A DNA stretch of 64,000 bases from Pyxicephalus adspersus (taxonomy: Eukaryota; Chordata; Amphibia; Anura; Pyxicephalidae): positions 156,745,259 to 156,809,258 of the forward strand of contig NC_092860.1 in assembly GCF_032062135.1 (NCBI RefSeq), in the 5' to 3' direction. The notes under the pieces are model-generated. The model ran no database searches and was not told where the DNA came from. It saw only the letters and a program-made list of their open reading frames with translations. Position 1 is the first letter of the stretch. The number at the start of each line of letters is the position of its first letter. A program made the translations under genes and the position numbers. Shown here one piece after another: positions 10,735 through 21,600 of this stretch.

Positions 10735-10860
10735 CTCCTAGATTGTAAGCTCTTCAGGGTAGGGTCCTGTACTCCTGTGTCACTGTCTGTATTAGTCTGT
10801 CATTTGCAACCCCAATTCGATGTACAGCGCTGCATAATATGTTGTCGCAATTTAATTCCT
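10735..10860 (+). repeat. Dispersed repeat tail (AGCGCTGCATAATATG type)
   Basis: Contains TTGTAAGCTCTTCAGGGTAG, then TGTACAGCGCTGCATAATAT. The same text recurs at 28.99-29.02 plus 29.55-29.63 kb in reverse and in the SINE tail at 5.5 kb. Likely a SINE/LINE-type 3' tail fragment. Confidence 0.65.
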
Positions 10861-10894
10861 GTTTATTAATTATAATTTTATTAAGACTCTGTCA

Positions 10895-11045
10895 TCACAC
10901 TAATCATTTTACTAAATCTGTTTCCATGATATATCAGCATTTATTTATTTTGCCATTCAAAGCCCTGAGACTGGTGGGTGCCGCCATCTTGGATCTTAGA
11001 GTCAGCGATGTCCCTCCCCCAGATGTGACATAGAAGGTTCTGTGG
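10895..11045 (-). repeat. Dispersed repeat fragment (inverted relative to 28.05 kb)
   Basis: The reverse complement matches 28330-28510 (phrases such as CAAGATGGCGGCACCCA and GGGCTTTGAATG). It is a third, partial and inverted copy of the repeat family at 28.05 and 34.3 kb. Confidence 0.75.
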
Positions 11046-12530
11046 AGGGGTGACTGAAGGGGTCACCATTAGCATTTACTTATTTAGGTTTGTCCTGACT
11101 GGGTATGTGGGTGGGGGGTCTTTTATTTGTTGGTATTTTTTTATTTCAATACATTTTTATTCAGAAAAAAGCATATATAACATAAAGAATATAAAAAACA
11201 GAATGTGGGTATAGTAAGTGCATAGGGAATACAGCAGGATACAAAGTGACCTATCAACGTACATTGTATAATCATACATCTAAAACTTAAGTTGGACCTA
11301 TGTGAGTCAATGCATATCTTTTTAACAGAAAAGAAATTGAAAGAAAGGGACAAATGGGGAGGGAAGGGTGTCCACAAGTGGACTGAGCTGAGGACCATGT
11401 TCAATCCTTGGATCCCAGGTAAGTTCAAAGGCATGTGGAGTATACTTGAGGGTGCACCTGAGACTGTCATTCACCAATACCCAGTTTAGCTTAGCCATTA
11501 CCTAAGCCATCGGTATTGAAGGTGATTTCCAAGCCCCTGCCAGTGTTACAGAATTTCCAGCAAAGCATTTTTCGGCATAGGTATATCAATTTTGCTCAAG
11601 AGAGCGCTCCCCAGACTAGGAGATAAGGGTGTTTGTAGCACCTGGGTAATAAGGTCAAACACCTTCCCCCAATATTCCTGTGCCACCGACACGACCACTA
11701 GACATACTCCATATCCCCCGCAACCCCTGAAACAGAGGGCGAAGGAACCCCTAAAAAAGAGGACGGAGGAACCCTTGAAACAGAGGGTGGGGGAACCCGG
11801 GAAGCACTGAGCAATCTTAATTGAGACCAGGTACCATCATAATAATACTTAGTAATTCAGTTTGACCAGACCAACATTAAGTGGTATGGGCCTCCTCAGT
11901 CCACTTCTCCAAATTCCATGATTGCTGCATATCCCTTTCCCAGGCCTTCATATATGGGAGTTTGAAGGGGGATAACAATGATGAATAAAGAATCGAGATC
12001 TGCCTGGCCTTGAATGCCGTTTTGCAGTATGGAGGTTGACCATGGGACATTTTGGAACTTACGAAGGAGTGAAGCTGGGCATATCAAAACTATTCAGAAA
12101 AGGGCAGGTCTTTATTTTGAACTAGGGTTAAGGGTTAAAGCTCAGTATTTTCCATCCAGAAATAAGATCCCCTACTGCACCCCCCTGGCTGCACCACCAA
12201 CCAAATTATTAGGGTGGCATTCCCAGTGGGCTGGATCACCTGCAATTCCTATGCTTTGCCAACATAAATCTCCTCCTCCCCCGCACATAGCAGTGAGTTG
12301 TATTTTCTAATAATAATTTCTGGAAATGTAGTTAGGCATAGTGTCACTGCTCATATTTGGTCAATCAGAAACTTAGCTGGAACATTCCGCTGATGTTTCA
12401 TGCTTGGTGCCGGCAGCCTGTCAGGTAATTGTATATGTCCACCCAGACCCTATATGAGGAAAGTAGACTTTTTGGGGGGTCATTTTCTCTCCAAATACAT
12501 AAATCATTCAGGAACATTAGTGTTATGATG
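11046..12530. other. Repeat-like, unassigned
   Basis: Starts with a T-rich stretch at about 11140 (TTTTTTTATTTCAATAC), which could be the reverse of a retroposon A-tail, and carries a purine-rich tandem-like run of CCCTGAAACAGAGGG-type units at 11720-11800. No coding domain recognised on either strand. Confidence 0.3.
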
Positions 12531-14480
12531 AGGGTTGTTGTATACTAGAATAATGTATGTTGGATGTTGCCTGCTGTTTTGGAGTTGACCAGCAGGGGCA
12601 CTATTTTATGTTTTGTGTGTCTCAGTCCTTCCTGTTATCAGTACATCTTGTTTCCTTGTTGTCTCCCAGCCATAAAGTTGTGAAGGGTTTTCTTCCTTAT
12701 TTCCTTGTCAGGAAGTAACAGATATAACATTGGCGATGAGGATGAGATATTCCCATGAAAAGATTTAAGCTGTTATCTGCTTGGAAAATGACGACAAAGG
12801 AAAGAAACCTAAAACTATAAGTTTGTGTTTGAGTGTGATCTGGAAACATGGGGGGTACATTGGGGAAATGGAGGCATATCCCAGCTCTATGGAAGACTGG
12901 AGTACTTACATAGAGAGAATGGGGCAGTATTTTAATGTTACTGACACCCCCAAATAAAACATGGGGGCTCAGGGTAATGGGGGAGAAGACAGACAGCCTG
13001 GTGTGTAGCCTAACAGAGAAGTAATAGTACACATTGAACAAGAGCACCTGTCACCAAAGCCTTTGTCATAGCTGGAAAAATCCATTTTCACAGAAGAAGC
13101 CAACAAGAGAATGAGTTTCTGTGCTTGCAGCAGAGTTACAGAAACCAGCAGAGCAGTGTGATTTCAATGACAGATTTGTTTGTGGGTTTTACAAAAAGGT
13201 TGCTGACAGAAGATAACATTACTTCTAAGCCAGCCATGGAAATTGCAGAAGCAATGGATGCTGCTAGGGACTCTCTGGAACTACAGAACAGCAGTAAAGC
13301 TGACATGGTGCATACAGAGGCTACAGATATCCATAAATCCAGCATGGTCACAGTAAAAGTCACAAATCAGGATCTTGTTACAGATAATCGAAATAATGCA
13401 ATTGTGCCAATATAAAGACTTATTGCAGGAAATGCAATGGGAATGGTCATATTCAAGCAGTGTTCTAAATTTCCAGCAAAAGTATTTCTGGATTATAAGA
13501 ATCTTTTTTACGATCCATGACCTTGATCATGACTGTGTTGGTAACCAAGATGTGTCAGACCCGGTCAGTATATATATCACAAATATCAGGAATACCTGTT
13601 AACATGGAGTGATCAGAAGTCTCAGTAATGACAAACTCAGAATGTATAAAACTGTATAAAGAGCTCTGACACTCCAGGAAACCAAGTGAATCCTTACAAT
13701 GAATACTGGAGAGTGGGGCCAGAAATGGGTGAATAAAATACAAACTGAGTGCAAATCTATTAAGATGCTTCACTCTTTATCACCTGATACTGTGCAGCAA
13801 TAACACTTGTGAGTTCTCAAGCATCATAAGCAAGTTTCAGGAACCCCTAAAACATATCAAAGCTAAGATACACCTCCAGGACAATTAGCAACCTGAATTT
13901 CATGAAGCTCATCCGGGGCCATACAGTATTCACCAAGACGTGGACGCTGAACTAGATCACCAAGAAACAAATGGGAGAATTTCCTGGAGTACATGGAGGA
14001 TACCTATTCTTCCTATCATACAACAGGATGGTTCTGTATACATTTGTTAAAAGTCACCAATAACCTTGTGCTGCACACTGAGAAATATCTATTGACTTAG
14101 GAAAATATGTCCGGTGAGCTAACAATGCAAAGTGTGCAATTATTTCATATTCTATACAATATTGTGGACATGTTATTGATGTATACGGACTGCGTACGTC
14201 TCCAGAGAAAATGTAAGCAGTTTTACTGGATCTGCAACCTAAAGATCCCCAGCTGAGATCCGTTCTGGAATTTCTAGATTAGTCATATTGTGCCAAATCA
14301 GGCAATGGTTCTACGTTCTTAAAACCACTAACTACACAAGGGCAAAAAATGGAAGTGGAATGAACAATGTGGCAATGCCCTTCAAGAAGCAAAGAGATCG
14401 GATACATCAGATGATGTTCTTGTGAACAATTACACCATCCAGAAGTAACCACCACTGTGTGCCTTCTACCTTTACTCATT
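12531..14480 (+). mobile_element. Decayed Ty3/gypsy element (gag and RT relics)
   Basis: An LTR-like end is followed by ACATTGGCGATGAGGATG (12729 on), a typical gypsy leader start. A gag start at 12868 reads MEAYPSSMEDWSTYIERMGQ before a stop. A second gag piece at about 13133 reads ELQKPAEQCDFNDRFVCGFY. A zinc-knuckle remnant at 13404-13466 (CRKCNGNGHIQAVF) has lost its last Cys. From about 13900 RT pieces follow, with YCGHVIDVYGLRTSPEKM at 14159-14212 matching the RT thumb and PKDPQLRSVLEFL after it. PR, RNase H and integrase are not visible. Stops and frameshifts throughout mean it is dead. It ends about 200 bp from the V2R-A polyadenylation signal. Confidence 0.8.
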
Positions 14481-14676
14481 CACTGACTTTGTGATATTAG
14501 ATGGATGAATGGAGGGTAAGGAGGTTAGTGCCAACAAGGGATTGGGCATACTTTCAGCTTCTAGGACCTCATAGGCTTTCTAAGACTACAGGAGTTGTTT
14601 ATTAGATTATTAAATGTTGTTTTTATCTTTGTTGTTACCCCAGAAATGATTTAGGTCACATCACATTCATAGTAAG

Positions 14677-14682
14677 TTTATT
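14677..14682 (-). promoter_or_regulatory. Polyadenylation signal of V2R-A
   Basis: AATAAA on the minus strand, 57 nt beyond the stop codon at 14739-14741. It is the first canonical hexamer after the stop. Confidence 0.6.
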
Positions 14683-14738
14683 CACAAAATGTTCTGCACA
14701 AGTCAACAAAACTCTATGAAACAAAAATTGAAAGGTAA

Positions 14739-15646
14739 TTATAATCTGATCTTGTTAAGTATAAATTTTCTTGTATTTCTCTCAGGTTTTATGATAATTA
14801 TGTAACATTTAGGGAAGAATATACAGCCTAATAACCCAGCACTGGAGGCCAATATGGCGAATATCTCTACAGCCACCATGTATTTCCCTCTGGTGCTCAG
14901 ATAGGCCGGGATCATGGCAATCCACACACTGCAGAACACCAGCATGCTGAAGGTGATGTACTTGGCCTCATTAAAACTGTCCGGTAATGTCCTCACCATG
15001 AAAGCCAGAACAAAACTCACAGCTGCCAGAAACCCCATATAACCCAACATGGAGTAGAACCCGATAACTGACCCCTCATTACACTGAATGACAATCTTCC
15101 CAGGAGAGAAGTGCAAGTCATACTCTTGGTAGGGAGGGGACACTGATAGCCAAATAACACAGATCAGAACCTGGACAAAGGAAGTGATTAGGACAACAGA
15201 ATTAGAAATCTTCTCTCCCACCCACTTCCTCCATACACTGCCAGGTTTGGAGGCTTTGAAGGCAATGCAGACTGTGATAGTCTTGGCCAGAACAGAAGAC
15301 ACAGCGATGGAGAAGAAGATCCCATATAATATTTGTCTCAGCATGCAGGTTATATCCACAGGACGACCAAGGAACAGGAAGACACAGAGGAAGCTCAGCA
15401 AGATGGAGGTCAGGAGGATGAAACTCACATTCTGGTTATTGGCTTTCACTATTGGAGTGTCCCGGAATATAATAAATAATGTCATTATAAAGACAGTTAC
15501 AGCGGAACAAAATGTAACAATAATATAAAATGCCTGAGTCATGATGTCCATGTCATAGGACAAATATTCATATGTTTTGGGAATACATTTCACTTTTCTC
15601 TCATCTGGCCACTGGTCATCAGGACATTTGTAGCAGATATCACTGT
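14739..15646 (-). CDS. V2R-A exon 6 (seven-helix domain)
   Basis: 908 nt, begins by completing a split Asp codon, then SDICYKCPDDQWP. Encodes all seven transmembrane helices: VKANNQNVSFILL after TM1, LGRPVDITCMLRQ at TM3, PPYQEYDLHFSPGK in extracellular loop 2, [18 protein letters not shown] before TM6, and FFPKCYIIIIKPERNT at the C-terminal end, all diagnostic of V2Rs. Confidence 0.95.
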
Positions 15647-18600
15647 CTATAGGAGAATAGCACAAAATTCATTTTCTACAATTATAAAACTGAATAAATG
15701 CATCACTTTGACTGGTATAAGGTAAATTTTTAATTAATAGTCTAACCTAATCTTTTTAATAGACATTAAAAAAAAACATACTTGAAAATATCAAAATGTG
15801 CTTTTTGAATCCAGTGGAACTGATTTATCAAATCTCTCCAAAACTTCTGGATCTAGATCTGGTCTACTTGCTAATTTACTATTTATTTTTTAAAGTATTT
15901 TATTCCAAGTTCTCGCTTTATAGTCTATCTTCTCCAGTGTTGGAGAGCCTGAATAAATCATGCCCAATATGTCACAATCACTAGAGTGAATACCCCTGTC
16001 ATAGATGTGAACTTATGTTGCTGGGGAAGCAGATTGTAATACTGATAGAAACTGGCAATCATGTAGGGGTCCTTCTTACGTAGGGGATTAGGCGGGATAT
16101 TCAGGTAGGGCAGTGAGTAACTTTACCTAAAAGACTACTCAGAAAACAATCCTGCCGTGTTGGAGCTCCTAACAAATTTGCTGTGTTGACTGAGCCATAT
16201 GGCAGACCTAAATGTTACTGCTTCCCTTGGGAGCCAGGAGAGCCGCTTATCAAGTAGAAATAGGGAGGGTGATTTGGAAGGATCTAATGAATCTATTCTC
16301 AGCCATATGCAGATAGGGTTTTCTTGAACAGTGGATGATGGACTTCTCTTCTGAGCATGCCTCCATAGTTCTGGTATTGTATTGGTAAGGTATTCTAGCC
16401 CCCACTGCGATTGAGGAATCTTCTTTCCCCACTGACCACCAATATTTTTTTTTAGCAATTATTCAGGGCGAAAAAGAAAGGCTGATGTAAATCGTTAATA
16501 GCAATAGAGGATTATATAAAAACTAAGGTATTTTTAAAATGTTTCTGTCACCAAGTGATTTGCTGTCTTCTTTATCAGGGAGACAGAGATAGAGTCTATG
16601 TATTGGTTAGATCCCACTACAATCCCACTACGCACTACAACTACCACAAACTCTTTTCATGTAGACAACGGGGCCATTTACAGTTTTAGAGCTTTGATGC
16701 TGATAGGTGTTATTCATTTATTAGGAGTTTTTTGTTTAAACTTTAGGATCATGCATTCTTTTTTAATCCTAACAATATGAATATTTAATATTTACCTATT
16801 ACGTTGGAGACTTCCCCTTCAGAACATATTACACATCGGTAACAGCAAACATGAATTTCTCCAGTTGAAACTTTTCGGGATCCCGGAAGACACGGGTCAT
16901 TGCACCGAGCTTGGGGAATCTGAAAATGTATTATTATTAGGTGGAATCTTGCTACAGTTGGAGCATTCTGGTTTCAATCAAGACATTTGATCAGCACTGT
17001 CCAATCTACTTTCTTCCATAATGCATGCCTTTCATAATTCTTTCCCTTATGCATGCCTCCCAACTTTCTGCAAATATTAAAGAGAACAGATCTTCTGATG
17101 CTAGATTACAGTAAAGGTAGGCTCAAATTTCCTAAGGACACCTATAATTTTTAGTGAACTTTTGCTTCATACAGAAGCTCCCTGTTCTGGGTGGTATAAG
17201 GCACAGTCTTTTCTGTTGTTAAACCATCACTAGGATAGATTTGGGATGTGATACTTCACACACAAACAATTGAAATCTCTCACTTTGTCCTGTTTCCAAA
17301 AGAGCTTTACTGGAATATCTTCTATTGTGCTTGCTTCCAATATACTACTGTGTTTATAATAGAACACAAAGGGATCCAAACCTCTAAAATCAAAATAAAC
17401 CATGTTTCCAAATAAAAGCACAATGGACAATTCTCCTCTCTCATTGAGGTCGATGGTCTCCTCAGCGAGGCTTTTGTAGTAAACCGTCCACATGTATCTG
17501 CACAGCTTTTACAAAAAAAATAAATTTATTATAAATCAGATTACATTTGTCACATCCATTAATAGTATACACATAACATATACATTAGAACAATAATGAT
17601 GTGTGAAAATAGTTATTTTATGATATTTAACTAAGTTATGCGCACTCATTGAACATAATGCATCAGGAAGAGCATGTTGTTCAAGGGCTGGTAAAGGGCA
17701 TCAGTGCAGTGTTGGTAAATGCAGAAGTACGCATTGATGCAGTGGGTGTAGTAGGCCACTGGCCACATCAGCTCTGGACGCTTTAGATTACATTTCCGCA
17801 GTGCTGGTGGGCACATTAGAGAACAGTGTGCAAAGCTTACACTAGGGAACTCATTTTTGTTGGGTTAGATCTTACACTTGTTTTTTACTCTTTTTTGAGT
17901 GGTGAATCCAGAAATGACCCCAGTTTTTTGCTATCACATCCAGTTTTTACGATACAAGGTACCCTACATTTTGTAAAAAAACATACAAATTTTCCATACA
18001 ATGAAAAAATAATGAAATATTAACATGAATGTATTGTTTATTTAAATTTATTTTGTGCATACAAAGGATTTCCTGTTACTCTGACAGTAAAACACTTGAA
18101 AATTAATCGGGTAAGCGGTTAAGGTTAAAACCTTACACTTATAGCTTTTCCTGGAGTGTTCAGTGTTAGGACAATCCCGCCGGGTGCTCCAACAATAGTC
18201 AGCCATCATATGTACATCCCATCTACCCTGATACTGTCCTTCCATGACCTTCAAATCTTGGTGGAATCGTTCACCTTGCTCATCACTGACTGCACCAAGG
18301 TTTTCCGGGAAGTTAGAAGGATGGCTATGCAGAAAATGCACCTTGATGCTCATATTGCAACCAAACATTTTGTATCTTCCCAAGAGTTTCTGGACAATTT
18401 CTGTGTAATTATTTGCTCGTGTGTTTCCAAGAAAGTCCTTGACAATGGCTTTGAATGATAACCAAGCATTCTTTTTGACTTTTGACATTGTCCTGATGAA
18501 ATGTTCTTCCTTGATGAACTGCCGAATCTGTGGATCATCAAACACACCGGCCTTTATTTTTTCAAATGACAGGCTAGGAAATGCCAAAATAAGGTACTTG

Positions 18601-21600
18601 AAAAAGTCTCCTTCAGTTGGCAAAGCTTTAACGAATTGCTTCATCAGACCCAGTTTCATGTGCAGGACCGGGAACATAATATTCTTTCTATCAACAAGTG
18701 GCTCATGTAGAATGTTTCGATCACCTGGTTTCAGGTCAGATCTTGGGAGGCCAATTCCTTTCCACCCAATGGGCCTGATTTATTAAAGCTCTCAAAGACT
18801 GGAGAGGATACACTTTTATCAATGAAGCTGGGTGATTCATCAAACCTGGAAAAGATCTGGTTCAGGATTGAAAACATTTACTAACAAATGACTTTTAAGA
18901 AATCTATTCTGGGTTTGGTGGATCACCCAGCTTCACTATGGAAAGTGTTTTTACTCCAGCCTCGCACGAGCTCTGCTGTCCCACATGCACAGATAACAGG
19001 GATACTTGGTGTATCCACGTTGCTGACCAAGAAGGAAGCATATCATTTTAAAGTCAACACAGATGACCTAATTGTGTTGGTGATATTGCAAAAACTCAAT
19101 GAGTCTCTTTGTCTGCATATTCTTCACAAAGAGTAACTGAATGGCAAATTGGGACTGACCCAAATACATTGCCATTGTGAAGGAGGACACACTTTAAGCT
19201 CCGCTTTGAGCTATGGATGAATAGTCACCATTGAGTTGGGTTATAGATTGGAATTTCCAATACCTCCATTAAACCAGGTATGTTATGGCAATACACAAAG
19301 CCACTGTCAGTTCTAAAGTACTACAGAAATCCAATGTCTCTGGTTCGAAAGTATGATACCTTTGTTTCTTTTTCAAGTAAAATTTTCTCATGCAGTCTTG
19401 ATGCTAGGAGTTCTGAAGCTTTCTTCGATAGTCCCAAATCACTCAACTCATGCTGATCAAATACTTTACACAGTTCTCTTCAATTTCAAACTCTTCATCA
19501 TTGTTGTCACGTAGCTCATCAACATAATCATGTTCTTCAGGAGAGGGAAGTGAAATGAAAACCGGCACTGGGATTTCATCTGAATGAGCCGCTGGGCGTA
19601 TAGCAGATGGTAGACTAGGATACTCTATGTTACATTTATTTTTCTTGTTATATCCTGAAGTTTTCACTATACAAAAGTAACAGTCACTGAAATGATCTCC
19701 TGGCTCTCACCAAACCATAGGTATCACAAATCACATCTTATCACGTGTCCTCTTGTCCGCATCTGTAAACCCTCCACACACTGCACACCTTTTAAGGGCC
19801 CCAAGACTTATCTTGATCGCCAAGTTTACCTTTGAAATATGACAAATAGGCTTGCTCCACAAATGTGCTGTTGTTCGGGAATGGTGAAACTGCCACAGAT
19901 ATACCAAAATAAATCAGGGTTGTTTAGGCACTTACCACAAGAAACAGCAGAGCCAGACATGATCTGAATGAAAGGAAATACGTAAGTATAAATATAGATT
20001 TTGCTTATTCACTACGTAGAGCAGCACACAACCTCTGACCACACTGACTTGCGTGTAAATGAATAGCCTATAGAAATCCACACTACAGTAATCACAATAA
20101 TATAAGCCGTAGAGAAAAAAACTGTCGTGATAGAAGAAAACTAAATGCACTTTCAGAATCAGCATATCTAATTTAGTGTAAAAAAAAACCTTAAAAATTT
20201 AGTTCAACAAAAAAATTTGTTCAAAATTGTTCCCCAGTGTTATTGGCAGAAGATGTAGTACGATGCAGTGGACATGATTGCAGAAGATCAGTCTGTGCAA
20301 TGGTTGCAGAAGTGCATTTTGTTACAGTGGGAGTGGGAACAGAAGGTGATATCCTGAAGGGTGCAAGAATGAACATAGTACAAAAGTATGGTAGTGGTAT
20401 TCGAGATTGTTCACCCCCTGTGATGTTACTGGATTGCAGACAATTTTCATGCCATTTGCACAAAATATTTTTTTTTTCCAACTAGAATATATTACAGACC
20501 AAAACTATTCAAGACATTAACTTACTTGTTTTCTTAAACCATAATTTTCAGATTTATTTCTGCTCAGCTTCGTACTGTGTAAAGCATCAGCCAGAGCGTA
20601 TACTGCCGTGTAGATGAAATAAAACCTTGGATCATACTTGTTACTAAAGTGATATACGAGCGGCTCTGTCCCAGTGCAGGTTACATTAGGGACAAAATTA
20701 TATGATCTAAAGAGATCAGTTTTATACTCATTTGAAGAAGCACAATTAAACATTGCCAACCAAATATCTTCCAGCAGTGGATCAGTTGGCCGTTTGGATG
20801 GATGGGCATTATACATATAAGCATCTAATCCAGGAATGTTGTTGGGAGGGTGCATTGCTATTATGCTGCAGTTACATGTTTGCTTCAGGCTGATTACTGG
20901 ACTTCCCATGACATTCCATGATTGATTGAGAATTAATGTCTTATTTTGTCTGAGAACTTTTGATTCCTCAAACAACGCTATATATTGATATACAAAATGG
21001 CCGCATACAATGACAACATCAGTTGTTGACTTTTCTATAATCAGCGCTTTCTTTCTGTTAATGTCCTCATTGTCAGTCAGGTAGATGACAAATTCTATAC
21101 AGATTCCATGTCTGGTCATCTCTTTTCTCAGCTTCCTCAGTTCTGTTTCCCCGGTGCCATCACTTGATGTGATGATTCCAACCCAATTCCATCTAAACTT
21201 TTTCAGAAATTTTATAACTATCTCATACCAAACCCAACTACTTGGGATGGTGCGGTAAAAGTTTGGGAACTTCTCTCGGTCATTCAGGAAAGGGTCGGTG
21301 ACTCGATGGCTAATCTGAAAAACATTACATAAGAAGATTATACCTTATTACCCTTTTTCACGTTGAATGTTTTTTTGTCAGGTCATTGAAGGTAAGTCCT
21401 TACTGAGGGAGGGCGGGAAGCCCAAGGATTCTACATTAAATTTTTTTCTGCTACCTTCTCTTTCCTACATAGTGGAGGACAGGTACCTTTTTGGTAGAAG
21501 ATGTTCCCACTGTCCTCTGAAGCTGCACTGTCCAGCCACTGGACATCATTTATGGCTATTGTCCCTCAGATAATACACTCGAATTCATAGTGCAAGTTAC

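Noticed and set aside
18156..18786. Plus-strand frames of 100-121 codons
   Set aside because: They are antisense to the better-supported minus-strand repeat-encoded protein.
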